From Nocardia exalbida NBRC 100660 (GTDB taxonomy: Bacteria; Actinomycetota; Actinomycetes; Mycobacteriales; Mycobacteriaceae): a stretch of 64,000 bases of DNA. The notes under the pieces were generated by a model. It searched no databases and was not told the DNA's origin. It saw only the letters and a program-made list of their open reading frames with translations. The DNA is taken from NCBI RefSeq assembly GCF_000308575.1, contig NZ_BAFZ01000032.1:102337-166336 (forward strand), given 5' to 3'. A program made the translations under genes and the position numbers. This document shows positions 17,639-26,651 of the stretch, piece after piece; position 1 is the stretch's first letter, and every line of letters begins with the position of its first letter.

Positions 17639-18061
17639 TCACAAGTAGGGGAAGCAGTCGATGTCGCGGTGGGTGAAGCAGGGCTGCTCGACCGGTCGCA
17701 GCCAGCGGGCGGGGACCCGCAGCGGTTCGACCTCGGGCAGGCGCACGGGCCGGTCCTCGCCGTCGAACAAGGTCCCGCGCACCCGGAACACCCCGTCCGG
17801 CAATCCGAGGGCATCGGCTTGCTCGGGAGTCAGCATCACCGCGATGCGCGAGTTCGCGGTGATCCGCAGGCCCTCGACGGTGATCGGATCGCTGGTGTGA
17901 TCGACCCTGGTGACGGTGAGCCGGAACCGGCCGCCGCGCAGCCACGACCACGCCCAAGTGAGCGAGCCCGGCTGGTCGCAATCGGGGTATCGACTGCGCG
18001 GCAGGCGCTGCGGGACCAGCACCATATAGGTGCACCCGACCTCGATATCGCGGGTCCGCAT
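17639..18061 (-). CDS. Hypothetical protein, 140 residues
   Basis: I do not recognise the family. Started at MRTRDIEVGC (18061), giving 140 residues; the protein has a WAWSWLRGGRFRLTVTR segment, conserved-looking aromatic residues and ends DIDCFPYL. The frame continues upstream without support and with poorer codon bias. Codon third positions are strongly G/C, as in true neighbours. It lies downstream of the kinase gene on the same strand (gap about 110 bp) and might be functionally linked to it. Confidence 0.65.
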   Translation of the reverse strand: MRTRDIEVGCTYMVLVPQRLPRSRYPDCDQPGSLTWAWSWLRGGRFRLTVTRVDHTSDPITVEGLRITANSRIAVMLTPEQADALGLPDGVFRVRGTLFDGEDRPVRLPEVEPLRVPARWLRPVEQPCFTHRDIDCFPYL

Positions 18062-18174
18062 ACTTTCAGCGTGACCGCCGCACCGCCCGCTCGCAAGGAA
18101 ACCGGCAAAACCACCGCACCACGTGCGGGCGAGGGTTCGGGGCGAGCGGATGGTTGAGAACGGCACTACCTTCC

Positions 18175-19131
18175 TCAGCGCATGAGGCGATCGCTGAACG
18201 CTTTGCCACCGATCCGTCCGACCGTGAGATTCCTCAGCTGTGCTCGAGTGAACGTCACTTTCAAGCGGTTCAGTATGGGGGCGAGGGGCCGGGGATCGAT
18301 GTCGCGGAGGGCCTCGGTGAGCAGGCGCATGGGCTCGCCGCACGAGTCGTAGCGGTCACCGGGGTCCTTGGCGAGCGACCGGTGCAGGATCGCGTCGACT
18401 TCGGGCGGGATCCAGCGGTGGCGCGCGGAGATCGTGGGAGGCGGCTCGTGCAACTGGGCCTCGGCGGTGGCCATGAGGTTCGCGCGAGCGAACGGTGTGT
18501 GACCGGTGAGCAGTTCGATGGCCGAACAGGCCAGTGCGTACTGGTCCGTCGCAGGCGACACGTTGTCCGCTCGCAGCAGCTCCGGCGCGGCGTATGGCAC
18601 CGAAACGACGACGAAACCATTGGAGGACAAAGGCGGTTCGGGCCGGTGCAGCCACCGGGCCGAATCGAAGTCCGAGATCTTGACCGTCGCGGGCTCGTCC
18701 GTCCCGACCAGCACGTTCGCCGGCTTCACGTCGAGATGGACCACCCCGTTGGCGTGGGCGAAGTCCAGTCCGGCCGCGACATGCCTCAGCACGTGGAGCA
18801 CCTGCCGCAGATCGGGGTGCCGACGCGGCACCAGCGTCGAGCCCGTCGCACCTGCCACGTACTCGTGCGCCGACCACAGCCTGCCGTCGGTTTCACCGTG
18901 CGTGTACATCCGCACGATGTCGGGGTGCCGCAGCGCCGACAAGATGTCGAACTCGTGCACGAATCGAGCGCGGGCCTCGGGCGATCGGCTGTCTTCTGGC
19001 CCCAGGATCTTCAACGACACCGGCCGCGACCATTCCGGATCCTCGGCCAGGTAGACCGCGCTGCTGCCCCCGTGTCCGAGCGGGCCCCGCACGATGAATC
19101 CCGCGAACTGGTCACCTGGTTCTAGCAGCAC
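18175..19131 (-). CDS. Soluble Ser/Thr protein kinase with atypical motifs
   Basis: A 318-residue Hanks-type kinase domain with a short tail and no membrane segment. P-loop GPLGHGGSSAVYLAE, ATP lysine Lys41 (VSLKIL), catalytic loop HLDVKPANVLV (Asp134, Asn139; HLD instead of HRD), and metal loop DFD at 154-156 instead of DFG. The APE motif is seen as VPYAAPEL. All catalytic residues are present, but the missing DFG glycine and HRD arginine may alter activation-loop control. The tail after about residue 265 has no recognisable sensor. Divergent neighbours none; downstream gene on the same strand is the 140-residue hypothetical. Confidence 0.9.
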   Translation of the reverse strand: MLLEPGDQFAGFIVRGPLGHGGSSAVYLAEDPEWSRPVSLKILGPEDSRSPEARARFVHEFDILSALRHPDIVRMYTHGETDGRLWSAHEYVAGATGSTLVPRRHPDLRQVLHVLRHVAAGLDFAHANGVVHLDVKPANVLVGTDEPATVKISDFDSARWLHRPEPPLSSNGFVVVSVPYAAPELLRADNVSPATDQYALACSAIELLTGHTPFARANLMATAEAQLHEPPPTISARHRWIPPEVDAILHRSLAKDPGDRYDSCGEPMRLLTEALRDIDPRPLAPILNRLKVTFTRAQLRNLTVGRIGGKAFSDRLMR

Positions 19132-19243
19132 CGCCTCACCATAGTTCGCCGCACGGGCTCGCAGGCCGGGGTTTGCCTACGTGTGCCCAACGGCACTGCG
19201 CCACGGCGGCAGGTGTCTGTCGGAGCCGGCGGGCATGCTTCCC

Positions 19244-19283
19244 GCCGACCTGAAGGTTTGTGGTGCGAACACCTCAGGTCGGC
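19244..19283. terminator. Long hairpin terminator
   Basis: Arms GCCGACCTGAAGGT and ACCTCAGGTCGGC pair with a single bulge, with a loop of about 13 nt, just downstream of the secreted-protein gene on the minus strand. A second, shorter hairpin (CGGCGGG/CCCGCCG, 19227-19247) overlaps its left side, so alternative folds are possible. Confidence 0.6.
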
Positions 19284-19301
19284 AGGCGACAAGGTTGGGC
19301 G

Positions 19302-19724
19302 TCAGACGGCGGTGACCGTCAGGGTGTAACCGGCCGGCCCGCCGTCGGCGGAGGAGACGACGACCTGGTAGTCGTTGCCGTCGGCGACGAGATCGGCATG
19401 CGGGACCTCGTTGGCGACCTGCGGCCCGATCAGCGGGGCCACCGAGACGCGGGCATTGCCGGTGACGTCGAAGCTCAGGCGCTGCCCCGGCGCCGTGGCG
19501 ATGGAATAGCTGTCGGCCTTGCCCTGGGCGACGTTGCCACTGGCATCGACGCGGTTTTGGCCCGGGGCGATCTGCAGGCGCTGCACGACACCGGGGACCG
19601 AAGGAATGCCGGGCGCGGCCTGGGCGGTCGCGGCCCCTCCGGCCGCGGTGAAGCTGACGACGGCGAGCACCGCGGGCACGGCACCCACCAATGAACGAAA
19701 CAGTCGAGATGCGGTCATGGCCAT
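19302..19724 (-). CDS. Small secreted protein of unknown function
   Basis: A roughly 140-residue protein with a Sec signal peptide (MTASRLFRSLVGAVPAVLAV, ending near ATAQAA) and a beta-rich domain of about 100 residues with alternating Val/Ser patterns (YTLTVTAV at the end). Start taken at the second of two adjacent ATGs (19724), six bases after the AGGA of GAGGAAAG; 19718 is also possible. The domain resembles pre-peptidase C-terminal (PPC-like) or similar beta-sandwich modules by pattern only. Confidence 0.75.
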   Translation of the reverse strand: MAMTASRLFRSLVGAVPAVLAVVSFTAAGGAATAQAAPGIPSVPGVVQRLQIAPGQNRVDASGNVAQGKADSYSIATAPGQRLSFDVTGNARVSVAPLIGPQVANEVPHADLVADGNDYQVVVSSADGGPAGYTLTVTAV

Positions 19725-19968
19725 CATCTTTCCTCAGGACGTGTGCGAGATCTCATGCGGCTGCGATTAATCGGCAACTGTGCGGCCGGACCTGCGCGGA
19801 CGGAGGACAACGACATCGTCGCGCGGCCTGCCGGGTGTCGTCCACGTCCGGTCGCCATCGCTGCTTGCCGCGCCTCGGCTGTCCAGGTCAGCGAAGTTCC
19901 ACCGGGATGAACGCGTCGGCAGGCTGCGTGGAGACGAGGCACGGAGGAGGTGCTCCGGCGCCGCGCGG

Positions 19969-20895
19969 TCAGCCGGGTGCGTCGGCGGATCGGGTGAGTG
20001 CGACGTAGAGCCAATGATGCGCGGCGCCGACGGTAGGGGTGTGGGTGATCCGGTCGGTGAGGTGCCAGTAACGGTGGATGCGGTGATCGGTGTCGGTTGC
20101 GCCACTGAGCAGTTCGTGGCGGAACTGTGGTGTGTCGCGGGTGCCGCGAGCGGCGGCGTGGGCGTCGACGAACTGGTCGAGTTCGGGGCCGGGCCGAGGC
20201 GGCTGGTGGGTGAGCAGCCGGTGACCGGCGGCCTGGCATGCCTGAGCGACCCCGGTGAGGAGTTCACGCCGGTGGCGGATGACGGTCCGGTTCGATCGCC
20301 AGAACTGGCGTGACATAGCGACGTGGAGCGCGGGATCGGCGGTGAGAGAGACCAGTTCGGCGTAGGCGGCGATGTGGTGGGCAGGGGGGTCGTCCGGTAG
20401 GCCGGGCACGTTCATCGCGACGAACTCGTCGAGCAGACCCGGTGGAATGGGAGTGAGTACGCGTCGCCAGAACGCCACGATCGCGTCGTGTGTGCGGTGG
20501 CGGTCCTGGACCGCGGCCAGTGCTTCCAAGCGAGCGGCCCGCTGGGTTGACGGGGCATCTTCGACAGCCCGCAACGAGGCACGCCGCCAGGTCAACGCGG
20601 CCAGTTCGGTATCCAGCGCACGACGTTCGGCGGCGACCGTGTCGGCGAGGGAGACGGTGCCCGCGAGTACGTCCGCTATCGCGGTCAAAGAGACGCCGAG
20701 CGCGCGCAGCCTGCGCACCAACAGCAGACGATCGACCGCGGTGCCGCGATCGAAGATCCGGTGCCCGCCGGTGGTGCGGTGCGAATCCAAGATCCCGTGA
20801 TCGCAATAGAAGCGGATCGTCCGGACCGGCACGGCGGTCAGCCGTGACAACTCCCCGATGCTCACCGAGCCGGTATGTCGTGTGTCGTCGGTCAC
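19969..20895 (-). CDS. MerR-family regulator
   Basis: A 308-residue MerR protein: helix-turn-helix SIGELSRLTAVPVRTIRFYC then DHGILDSHRTTGGHRIFDR, a dimerisation helix, and a long C-terminal domain of unknown ligand. I use the GTG at 20895 because the longer frame would run through the CTCCACCCGGGTGGAG operator. Divergent from the DinB-like gene at 20967, which it most likely controls by the MerR promoter-twisting mechanism. Confidence 0.88.
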   Translation of the reverse strand: MTDDTRHTGSVSIGELSRLTAVPVRTIRFYCDHGILDSHRTTGGHRIFDRGTAVDRLLLVRRLRALGVSLTAIADVLAGTVSLADTVAAERRALDTELAALTWRRASLRAVEDAPSTQRAARLEALAAVQDRHRTHDAIVAFWRRVLTPIPPGLLDEFVAMNVPGLPDDPPAHHIAAYAELVSLTADPALHVAMSRQFWRSNRTVIRHRRELLTGVAQACQAAGHRLLTHQPPRPGPELDQFVDAHAAARGTRDTPQFRHELLSGATDTDHRIHRYWHLTDRITHTPTVGAAHHWLYVALTRSADAPG

Positions 20896-20907
20896 GATTG
20901 CTGGAAC

Positions 20908-20923
20908 CTCCACCCGGGTGGAG
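20908..20923. promoter_or_regulatory. MerR-type operator
   Basis: CTCCACCCGGGTGGAG is a perfect 16-bp palindrome centred between the two divergent genes, flanked by GGAAC and GTTCC half-sites. MerR proteins bind such dyads inside the promoter spacer; TACCGT at 20928 could be the -10 of the rightward gene. Confidence 0.65.
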
Positions 20924-20966
20924 TTCCTACCGTACTGGAACACCCCCGCTGAGAAGGAGCACGCTG

Positions 20967-21608
20967 ATGACCGGTAGCGCGACGATGACCACCGACCAGA
21001 TGTGGCGAGCGGTCGCCGCTGAACGGGCGAGTTTGATCGAACTGCTGGAGACTCTGCCGGAGCCCGACTGGAACCACGGTTCCCTGTGCGAGGGCTGGCG
21101 GGTCCGTGATGTCGTCGCCCACATCGTGCTCTCCGCGAACCCCGGCATCGGCTGGATTCTGGTCAACGTGCTCCGCGCCCGCGGCAACTTCGACCGCGCC
21201 ATCCGGGAGACCGCGATCCGTCTCGCCGACCGCACCACGCCGACCCAGTTGCTCGTCGCCCTGCGCGAGGGAATCGCGCTGCGCTCGACGCCGATCGGCA
21301 CCACCGCCGCCGATCGACTGATGGACCTGCTGGTACACGGCCAGGACATCGCGGTGCCCCTCGGCATCACCCGGCAGATGCCCGTCGATGCCGCGCGATC
21401 GGCTCTCGAAAGAATCTGGGCCACGAATGGATTCCGATCCCGCGAGCTGTCCCGGTATCACCTCGTCGCCACCGACACCGGTTGGGCCGTCGGCTCGGGA
21501 CCTCTCGTCGAAGGCCCGGCCGCCGCACTGCTCCTGCTGGTCACCGGGCGCCGCGCCGGGCAGGAACACCTCACGGGCGAGGGCGTCCCGCGACTGAACC
21601 TCCAGTAG
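20967..21608 (+). CDS. Maleylpyruvate isomerase/DinB-like protein
   Basis: A 213-residue protein of the actinobacterial mycothiol-dependent MDMPI/DinB superfamily (pattern WRAVAAERASLIELLETLPE, CEGWRVRDVVAHI with the metal-binding His, and LVHGQDIAVPLG). Members bind a metal and often act in thiol-dependent transfer or isomerisation. Strong AGAAGGAG upstream of the ATG at 20967. Divergent from the MerR regulator across a MerR operator, hence probably induced by the ligand sensed by that protein. Confidence 0.88.
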   Translation: MTGSATMTTDQMWRAVAAERASLIELLETLPEPDWNHGSLCEGWRVRDVVAHIVLSANPGIGWILVNVLRARGNFDRAIRETAIRLADRTTPTQLLVALREGIALRSTPIGTTAADRLMDLLVHGQDIAVPLGITRQMPVDAARSALERIWATNGFRSRELSRYHLVATDTGWAVGSGPLVEGPAAALLLLVTGRRAGQEHLTGEGVPRLNLQ

Positions 21609-21684
21609 CCGACGAGAATTCGGAGTTCGTGTCGGTGCCTCGTGCCACACTGACGGCGTAGTCACCTGGCCAGAGGAGAACGCA

Positions 21685-21864
21685 GTGGCCACCATTGATG
21701 ACCGCCCCACGGTGCGACTGGTCGCCCATTGCCGTCGCTGTCACGGGTGGCTCCTGTCGCCGCAATCGGTCGCCCAGGGAATCGGACCGACTTGCGCCGC
21801 CCGGGAGCGCGCCGAGTCCGCGCGGAATCCGGCAGAACTGACATTGTTCGAGGTCGCGGCGTGA
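21685..21864 (+). CDS. Small CxxC zinc-ribbon-like protein (59 residues)
   Basis: GTG start with AGAGGAG upstream and TGA at 21862. The protein has VAHCRRCHGWLLSPQSVAQG followed by IGPTCAARE, that is CxxC plus a later Cys, the pattern of DUF6011-like small zinc-binding proteins, which are common in actinobacteria and their phages. Codon bias supports it. Role unknown. Confidence 0.7.
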   Translation: MATIDDRPTVRLVAHCRRCHGWLLSPQSVAQGIGPTCAARERAESARNPAELTLFEVAA

Positions 21865-21985
21865 GTGCGACGCGGTCGCCGGTCGGCAGGCTCGGCTGAT
21901 CGGTCCACGGGTCAGGTGCGCATGACGGCGGCCGCGATCGCAACCGCTGCACCGGTGGCCGTCTCGCGCCGGTGTTCCAGGCGGG

Positions 21986-22639
21986 TCATCCGCCTCGGCG
22001 CATCAGCAGATGGCCCCGGCGGAACCGCTCGTTCTCGCACGGTTCACGCAGCATCCGGCCGATTTCGATGAATCCGGCGGCGCGGGCCAGCCTCGCGAGG
22101 TCGTCGATCGGCCACCGGTAGGCCGCCGTCACTTTGTGGTCGAACACCGTCACCGGCTCGTTCTCCGATTCGAAGAACGCGAGCAATAGGTGTCCACCAG
22201 CGGCGAGCACCCGATGGAACTCGGCGAAGTACGAGGGGATGACCTGCGGCGGGGCGTGGATGACCGAGTACCACGACACGATGCCGCGCAGCTCGCCGTC
22301 ACCCAGGTCCAAGGCGTCCATGGAACCGACCTCGAACCGCAACTGCGGGTATGTCTCGCGGGCGAGCTCGATCATCACCGGTGACACGTCGACCCCGAAG
22401 ACGTCCAGTCCCAGGTCTCGCAGGTGCGCGGTCACAGGCCCGGGGCCGCACCCGAGTTCGGCGACGAGTCCGGGATCAGCGCTCCGCGTGACTTCGGCGA
22501 ACGCGGCGAGCACCGCGCGATCCAGTGCGATGGCCTCGAGATCGTCGCGGGGGAGTTCGGCATAGCGGACGGCGACGGCATCGTAGGCATCTGCCGTCGC
22601 GCGAAGGTGCGAGGAGGGTTCGATCACAAGCAAGCACAC
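21986..22639 (-). CDS. Class I SAM-dependent methyltransferase
   Basis: A 217-residue methyltransferase: SAM motif VAELGCGPGPVTAHL with the acidic residue at the end of strand 2 (VFGVDVSP), then motif LRGIVSWYSVIHAPP. Start taken at the GTG at 22639 because GGAGG lies five bases upstream; an in-frame GTG at 22627 is an alternative. The frame remains open far upstream but without coding character. Substrate unknown. Confidence 0.85.
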   Translation of the reverse strand: MCLLVIEPSSHLRATADAYDAVAVRYAELPRDDLEAIALDRAVLAAFAEVTRSADPGLVAELGCGPGPVTAHLRDLGLDVFGVDVSPVMIELARETYPQLRFEVGSMDALDLGDGELRGIVSWYSVIHAPPQVIPSYFAEFHRVLAAGGHLLLAFFESENEPVTVFDHKVTAAYRWPIDDLARLARAAGFIEIGRMLREPCENERFRRGHLLMRRGG

Positions 22640-22872
22640 TAGGGCCTCCGAACTCCACGGCTGTAAATAGGACACCAACTCCTCTGTCTCACAACGTGAT
22701 TCGAGCACGGTCGCGCCCCAGGCCAGATATCCGCAACCTCGGCTCCGCCCTGCAACGGCGAATCGCTCCCGGCCTGTGGACCACTTCGAATCCGTTGTCT
22801 CGCCCCGGTCCGGAACCCCGACTCGTGACATAGCAATTGTCGGTCGGAGTTCCGGCGCGGGGCTCTCGACGT

Positions 22873-23169
22873 TCACCCAGTGGAGGCGGCGACGAGTTTG
22901 CGGATGATCATCGGCTCGGCGAGCACGAATTCGAGCACCTGCTCCACGTGCCGGAAGTGCGCGGTCGTGAAGTGTTCGTCGAGGGCCTGCGTGCTGGTCC
23001 ACTCCTCGACGATCACCATTCGGCCGGAGTGGTTCGGGTCGAGGTAGGGCCGGTAATCCAGGCAGCCGGGCTCCTCCAGCGAAGGCTCGATCATCGCCTC
23101 CAGCGCGGTGCGGAGGCGATCCTCTTGCCCGGGCGCGGCCAGGCACTCGGCGATGACGGTCAGCGACAT
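22873..23169 (-). CDS. Antibiotic biosynthesis monooxygenase-type (ABM) protein
   Basis: A 98-residue ferredoxin-like ABM domain (LTVIAECLAAPGQEDRLRTA, PGCLDYRPYLD, VIVEEWTSTQALDEHFTTAH). Such dimeric proteins include quinol monooxygenases such as YgiN and many of unknown role. AGGAGA upstream of the ATG. It lies 25 bp after the aldo/keto reductase on the same strand, so the two are probably co-transcribed. Confidence 0.9.
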   Translation of the reverse strand: MSLTVIAECLAAPGQEDRLRTALEAMIEPSLEEPGCLDYRPYLDPNHSGRMVIVEEWTSTQALDEHFTTAHFRHVEQVLEFVLAEPMIIRKLVAASTG

Positions 23170-23194
23170 GGTGATCTCCTGTGCGGTAGAGGTT

Positions 23195-24244
23195 TCACGG
23201 CCGAGCGGGACCGGTGCCCGCGCCGGAGGAGGTGATCGCGGCGGCGATCTCGGCCAGGTCCGACGGCGTCAACGCAACCGACTCCGCGCCGATCCAGCCG
23301 TCGACCTGGTCGGACGTGCGTGCGCCGACGATGGCTCCGGTGATACCGGGCCAGGCCAGCACCCAGGCGATGGCCACCTCGGCGACGGTGGCGCCGTGCC
23401 GTGCGGCGATGGGGCGCAGCGCGTCCGCCAACTGGAGGTTGGCGGACAGGCCGGTGGTGAAGTCGTGGTGGGCCCTCCGCCAGTCCTCGGCGGGCAGCCC
23501 GGCCACCCGCTCTGCGGAAAAGGCCCCGGTGAGCAGGCCGGATTGCAGCGGCGAGTAGACGATTACACCGGTCTCGTGCGCGCGTGCCCAGGCGATCTCG
23601 GCGGCGGACGACCGGTTGATCGCCGAGAACGGCGGCTGGATGACGTCGACGTGAGCGATCTGCTCGGCGGCCTCGAGCAGACCCGGCGTGTGATTGGACA
23701 ATCCGATGGCCCGGACCTTGCCCTCGGCCTTCAGGTCGGCCATGACCTGCCAGTACTCCTCCAGCGGGGTGGCGTTCGGCGACACCGCGCCGAACCCGCC
23801 GCCCGCGTACTCCAGCGATTCGCCGGTGTCGGGATAGTGCACCTGGTAGAGGTCGATGTGGTCGACGCCCAGCCGCCGCAGGGAGTCTTCGGCCTCGCGG
23901 CGCACGCTGGCGGGCTTCATGATCCGCCGAGGCGCGGCCGACGGATTCTCCGGGTCCCAGACCAGGCCGGCCTTGGTGAAGATGTACGGGCGGTCGGCCT
24001 GCGGCAGGCCGGAGATTGCCTTGCCCACCAGTTCCTCAGAATGGCCCAGGCCGTACACCGCGGCGGTGTCGATCCAGTTGACGCCCGCATCCAGCGCGTG
24101 GCGGATCGCGGCGACCGACTCGGCGTCGTCCGTGGCGCCCCAGCTGAAGGTCCAGCCCGAGCCGGAAACGGCCCACGAACCGAAGCCGAGTCGGGTGATG
24201 TCCATGCCGGTGGTGCCGAGGGGGATCGGGGTCGGGTTGGTCAT
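23195..24244 (-). CDS. Aldo/keto reductase
   Basis: A 349-residue NADPH-dependent aldo/keto reductase. Catalytic residues are recognisable as Asp and Tyr in VNWIDTAAVYGLGHSEELVG, Lys in FTKAG, and His in YQVHYPD; the C-terminal cofactor motif is IVGARTSDQV. Begins at MTNPTPIPLG. First gene of a two-gene unit with the ABM protein, and divergent from the MmyB-type XRE regulator at 24384, which is likely its regulator. Confidence 0.92.
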   Translation of the reverse strand: MTNPTPIPLGTTGMDITRLGFGSWAVSGSGWTFSWGATDDAESVAAIRHALDAGVNWIDTAAVYGLGHSEELVGKAISGLPQADRPYIFTKAGLVWDPENPSAAPRRIMKPASVRREAEDSLRRLGVDHIDLYQVHYPDTGESLEYAGGGFGAVSPNATPLEEYWQVMADLKAEGKVRAIGLSNHTPGLLEAAEQIAHVDVIQPPFSAINRSSAAEIAWARAHETGVIVYSPLQSGLLTGAFSAERVAGLPAEDWRRAHHDFTTGLSANLQLADALRPIAARHGATVAEVAIAWVLAWPGITGAIVGARTSDQVDGWIGAESVALTPSDLAEIAAAITSSGAGTGPARP

Positions 24245-24383
24245 TGCGCAGTGCTCATTTCTTCTCGGTGTTGTTTCCGTGTTTCCAACCTTGACCGCCG
24301 CAGCGAGGGCTACCCAGTGCCAGCCGGAGCCTGGGCACCGCGTGACCAGGTTCGCGTCCAGCGGGTGCGTGGATACTGACCAC

Positions 24384-25238
24384 ATGCCACTGGACAGACG
24401 GGCAGAACTCGGCGAATTCCTGCGATCCCGGCGGGCCCGCTTGCGGCCCGAGGAACTCGGCCTGCCGGACTACGGCGGTCGGCGCCGCGTTCCCGGGCTG
24501 CGCAGGGAAGAACTCGCGCAGCTCGCCGGAGTGAGCGTCGACCACTACGTGCGGCTGGAACAGGGGCGCACCCTGCACTTCTCCGAAGCGGTGCTGGACG
24601 CGGTCGCCCGGGCGCTGCGGTTGAACGATGTCGAGCGCCAACACCTCTACCGGCTCGCGCGACCTTGGTCGGAAGGAGACCGCGCCGATGCGCCGCAGCA
24701 GGTCCGGCCCGGGTTGCGGCGGCTGCTGGACTCCGCCGCCGACGTGCCCGCCTACATCGTCGGCCGCAACACCGACGTCCTGGCCTGGAACCGCCTCGCC
24801 GCCGCCCTGATCACGGATTTCGGCGCACTACCACCCGCCCAGCGGAACCTGGCCCGCCTGGTTTTCCTGGACGAGGGCATGCGCAGCCTCTACGCCGACT
24901 GGCTGGAAAAGACCCGCGACGTGGCCGCCTACCTCCGGCTCGACGCCGGGCGTCACCCGGAAGACCCGGAAACGGCGGCGCTGCTCGACGAACTCTCGGC
25001 GGCCAGCCCCGAGTTCCGGCAAGCGTGGGCCGAGCACCGTCTCGAGGACAAGACCCACGGCCGGTACGTCTACCGGCACCCGGTGGTCGGCGAACTGGAC
25101 CTCGGCTTCGAAACCCTGCGCCTCCCGGACGATCCGGACCAAGCACTGATCGCCCACACGGTCGAAGAGGGCTCACCCTCGCAAACCGCCTTGCGGCTAC
25201 TCGCGAGCTGGGCCGAGGAAACGCGGCCGGTGACCTGA
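24384..25238 (+). CDS. XRE regulator with MmyB-like ligand domain
   Basis: A 284-residue regulator of the same type as the one at 15606: helix-turn-helix LRREELAQLAGVSVDHYVRL then EQGRTLHFSE, and an MmyB-like domain (YIVGRNTDVLAWNRLAAALI, then QRNLARLVFLDEGMR). Starts at MPLDRRAELG (24384); the frame is open upstream only as shadow of the reductase gene. Divergent from the aldo/keto reductase gene. Confidence 0.9.
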   Translation: MPLDRRAELGEFLRSRRARLRPEELGLPDYGGRRRVPGLRREELAQLAGVSVDHYVRLEQGRTLHFSEAVLDAVARALRLNDVERQHLYRLARPWSEGDRADAPQQVRPGLRRLLDSAADVPAYIVGRNTDVLAWNRLAAALITDFGALPPAQRNLARLVFLDEGMRSLYADWLEKTRDVAAYLRLDAGRHPEDPETAALLDELSAASPEFRQAWAEHRLEDKTHGRYVYRHPVVGELDLGFETLRLPDDPDQALIAHTVEEGSPSQTALRLLASWAEETRPVT

Positions 25239-25413
25239 GACCAGTCGCCGCCGCGGCGGAAACCGGCTGCCGATGGCACAATTCCGCTCGCTTCCTCCAC
25301 CATGGCTCCAGCTTCGATCACAGTGCTGGACAGCGATCTACACCCGGCCTCGGACTCGAACGGATCCGGATGTGTCAAGGAGACGCTGGTGATGATCCGA
25401 CTGCTGTAAGCGG

Positions 25414-26187
25414 TTATGTCTCGTTGTTCATCAGCAGCTCGTATGACCTGCATCGGTCGCTCGGGCTGTACAGATCGGTCTTGACCAATAGCTCGTCGGC
25501 GCCAGTGGCCTCGACCAGCGCCTGTAGCTGCGGCAGCACAGTCGAAATACCCCCGACGAATACGCCGGTCAGCTCATCGTCTGTCTTCCGATTCTCCGCG
25601 TACCCGTGTGCCTCAGCTGTTCGAGGACTGGGTAGCTGTATCGGTTTGCCCTGTCGCCGCCGGGCGATCTTCATCCTCAGGGAACCGGCCAGCCACTGAG
25701 CTTGCTCGTCGCTGTCGGCGACGATAACCGCCGCACTGATCGAGATCCGCGGAGTCGGGCATATCGATGACGGCTGGAACGTTTGGGAGTAGGTTCGAAC
25801 CGCTTCAACGGTGTTCATCGGCTTCAAGTGGTGGGCGGCGGCGAACGGGAGCCCGAGGCTCCCAGCGATCCGGGCGGTGTAGCCGCCGCTGCCGAGCATC
25901 CAGATCTCAGGTCTGTTGCCTACGGCAGGTACCGCCGCCGCGCGGCGGCCGGCACCGACCCGTATCCGCCGGGTCACCGAGGCGACGTGTCCGGCAATCA
26001 CGGCTGGCGCCGCACTGGCTACCCCTGACATGCCATGATGCTCGGGCACCCAGTACCGGTGGTAGCCGAGGCCATCGGCCAGCTGTGCCAGTTCGACGCT
26101 GTTGCGCAGCGCCGTGGTGGCGTTCGATCCCTGGGGGATGGGAGCTGTGTCCAGAACCGAGATACGGACCTCCCGGAGAAGATTCAT
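25414..26187 (-). pseudogene. Luciferase-like monooxygenase with internal deletion
   Basis: The 257-residue product resembles flavin-dependent LLM proteins of the MsnO8 type: [20 protein letters not shown] and [19 protein letters not shown] at the N-terminus, [20 protein letters not shown] and [12 protein letters not shown] later. Normally 330-350 residues, it lacks about 70-90 residues between IRVGAG and AVPAVGN, the part that contains the flavin-phosphate-side strand region (LPNHAPLVVAEQFG-type motif). The frame is intact, so it may still be translated but is probably inactive. Start ATG 26187. Confidence 0.75.
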
Positions 26188-26252
26188 CACCTGGCCCACC
26201 TTCCCGCAACGTGGCTCCGCGCTCACCGAGTCCCGCCGGCATTCCGCACTCA

Positions 26253-26651
26253 TCAGCTCGAAAGAGCGGCCTCCGACGCGATCTTGTGATCGGCGATCGG
26301 GGTTGTCGCCCCGGATACCCCGACGGCACCGATCGCCGCTCCGCCCGCGCGTATGAGCACCCCGCCACCGTGCGGCACGAACGGATCGCCAGAGGATACG
26401 GCCCCGGGCAACAGATGACCCGGGTCGTTGAGCGGAGCCATCTGAATAGTGTCGAAGCCGAGCGCGATCGCGGCGGCAGCTTTGTGTTGGGCGGAGTCGA
26501 TGGTCGGCGGCGAGACACCGGGCATCCGTGCGAATGCGATCAGCTTGCCGACGGCATCGACCACTGCGATCGTGACGGTTTCCCCGTGCTCGGCCGCAGC
26601 GCGGCGCGCGGCGGCAACCACGGAATCGGCCCGCTCGAGCGAGATCGTCAT
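26253..26651 (-). CDS. GlcG/HbpS-family protein
   Basis: A 132-residue protein of the GlcG/HbpS family, which binds haem or small ligands (TVAIVD-type core seen as [27 protein letters not shown]-type core seen as [20 protein letters not shown]). Lies 66 bp upstream of the shortened monooxygenase on the same strand and downstream of an FAD monooxygenase, so it may have been an accessory to an oxygenase pathway that is decaying. No strong ribosome binding site. Confidence 0.85.
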   Translation of the reverse strand: MTISLERADSVVAAARRAAAEHGETVTIAVVDAVGKLIAFARMPGVSPPTIDSAQHKAAAAIALGFDTIQMAPLNDPGHLLPGAVSSGDPFVPHGGGVLIRAGGAAIGAVGVSGATTPIADHKIASEAALSS

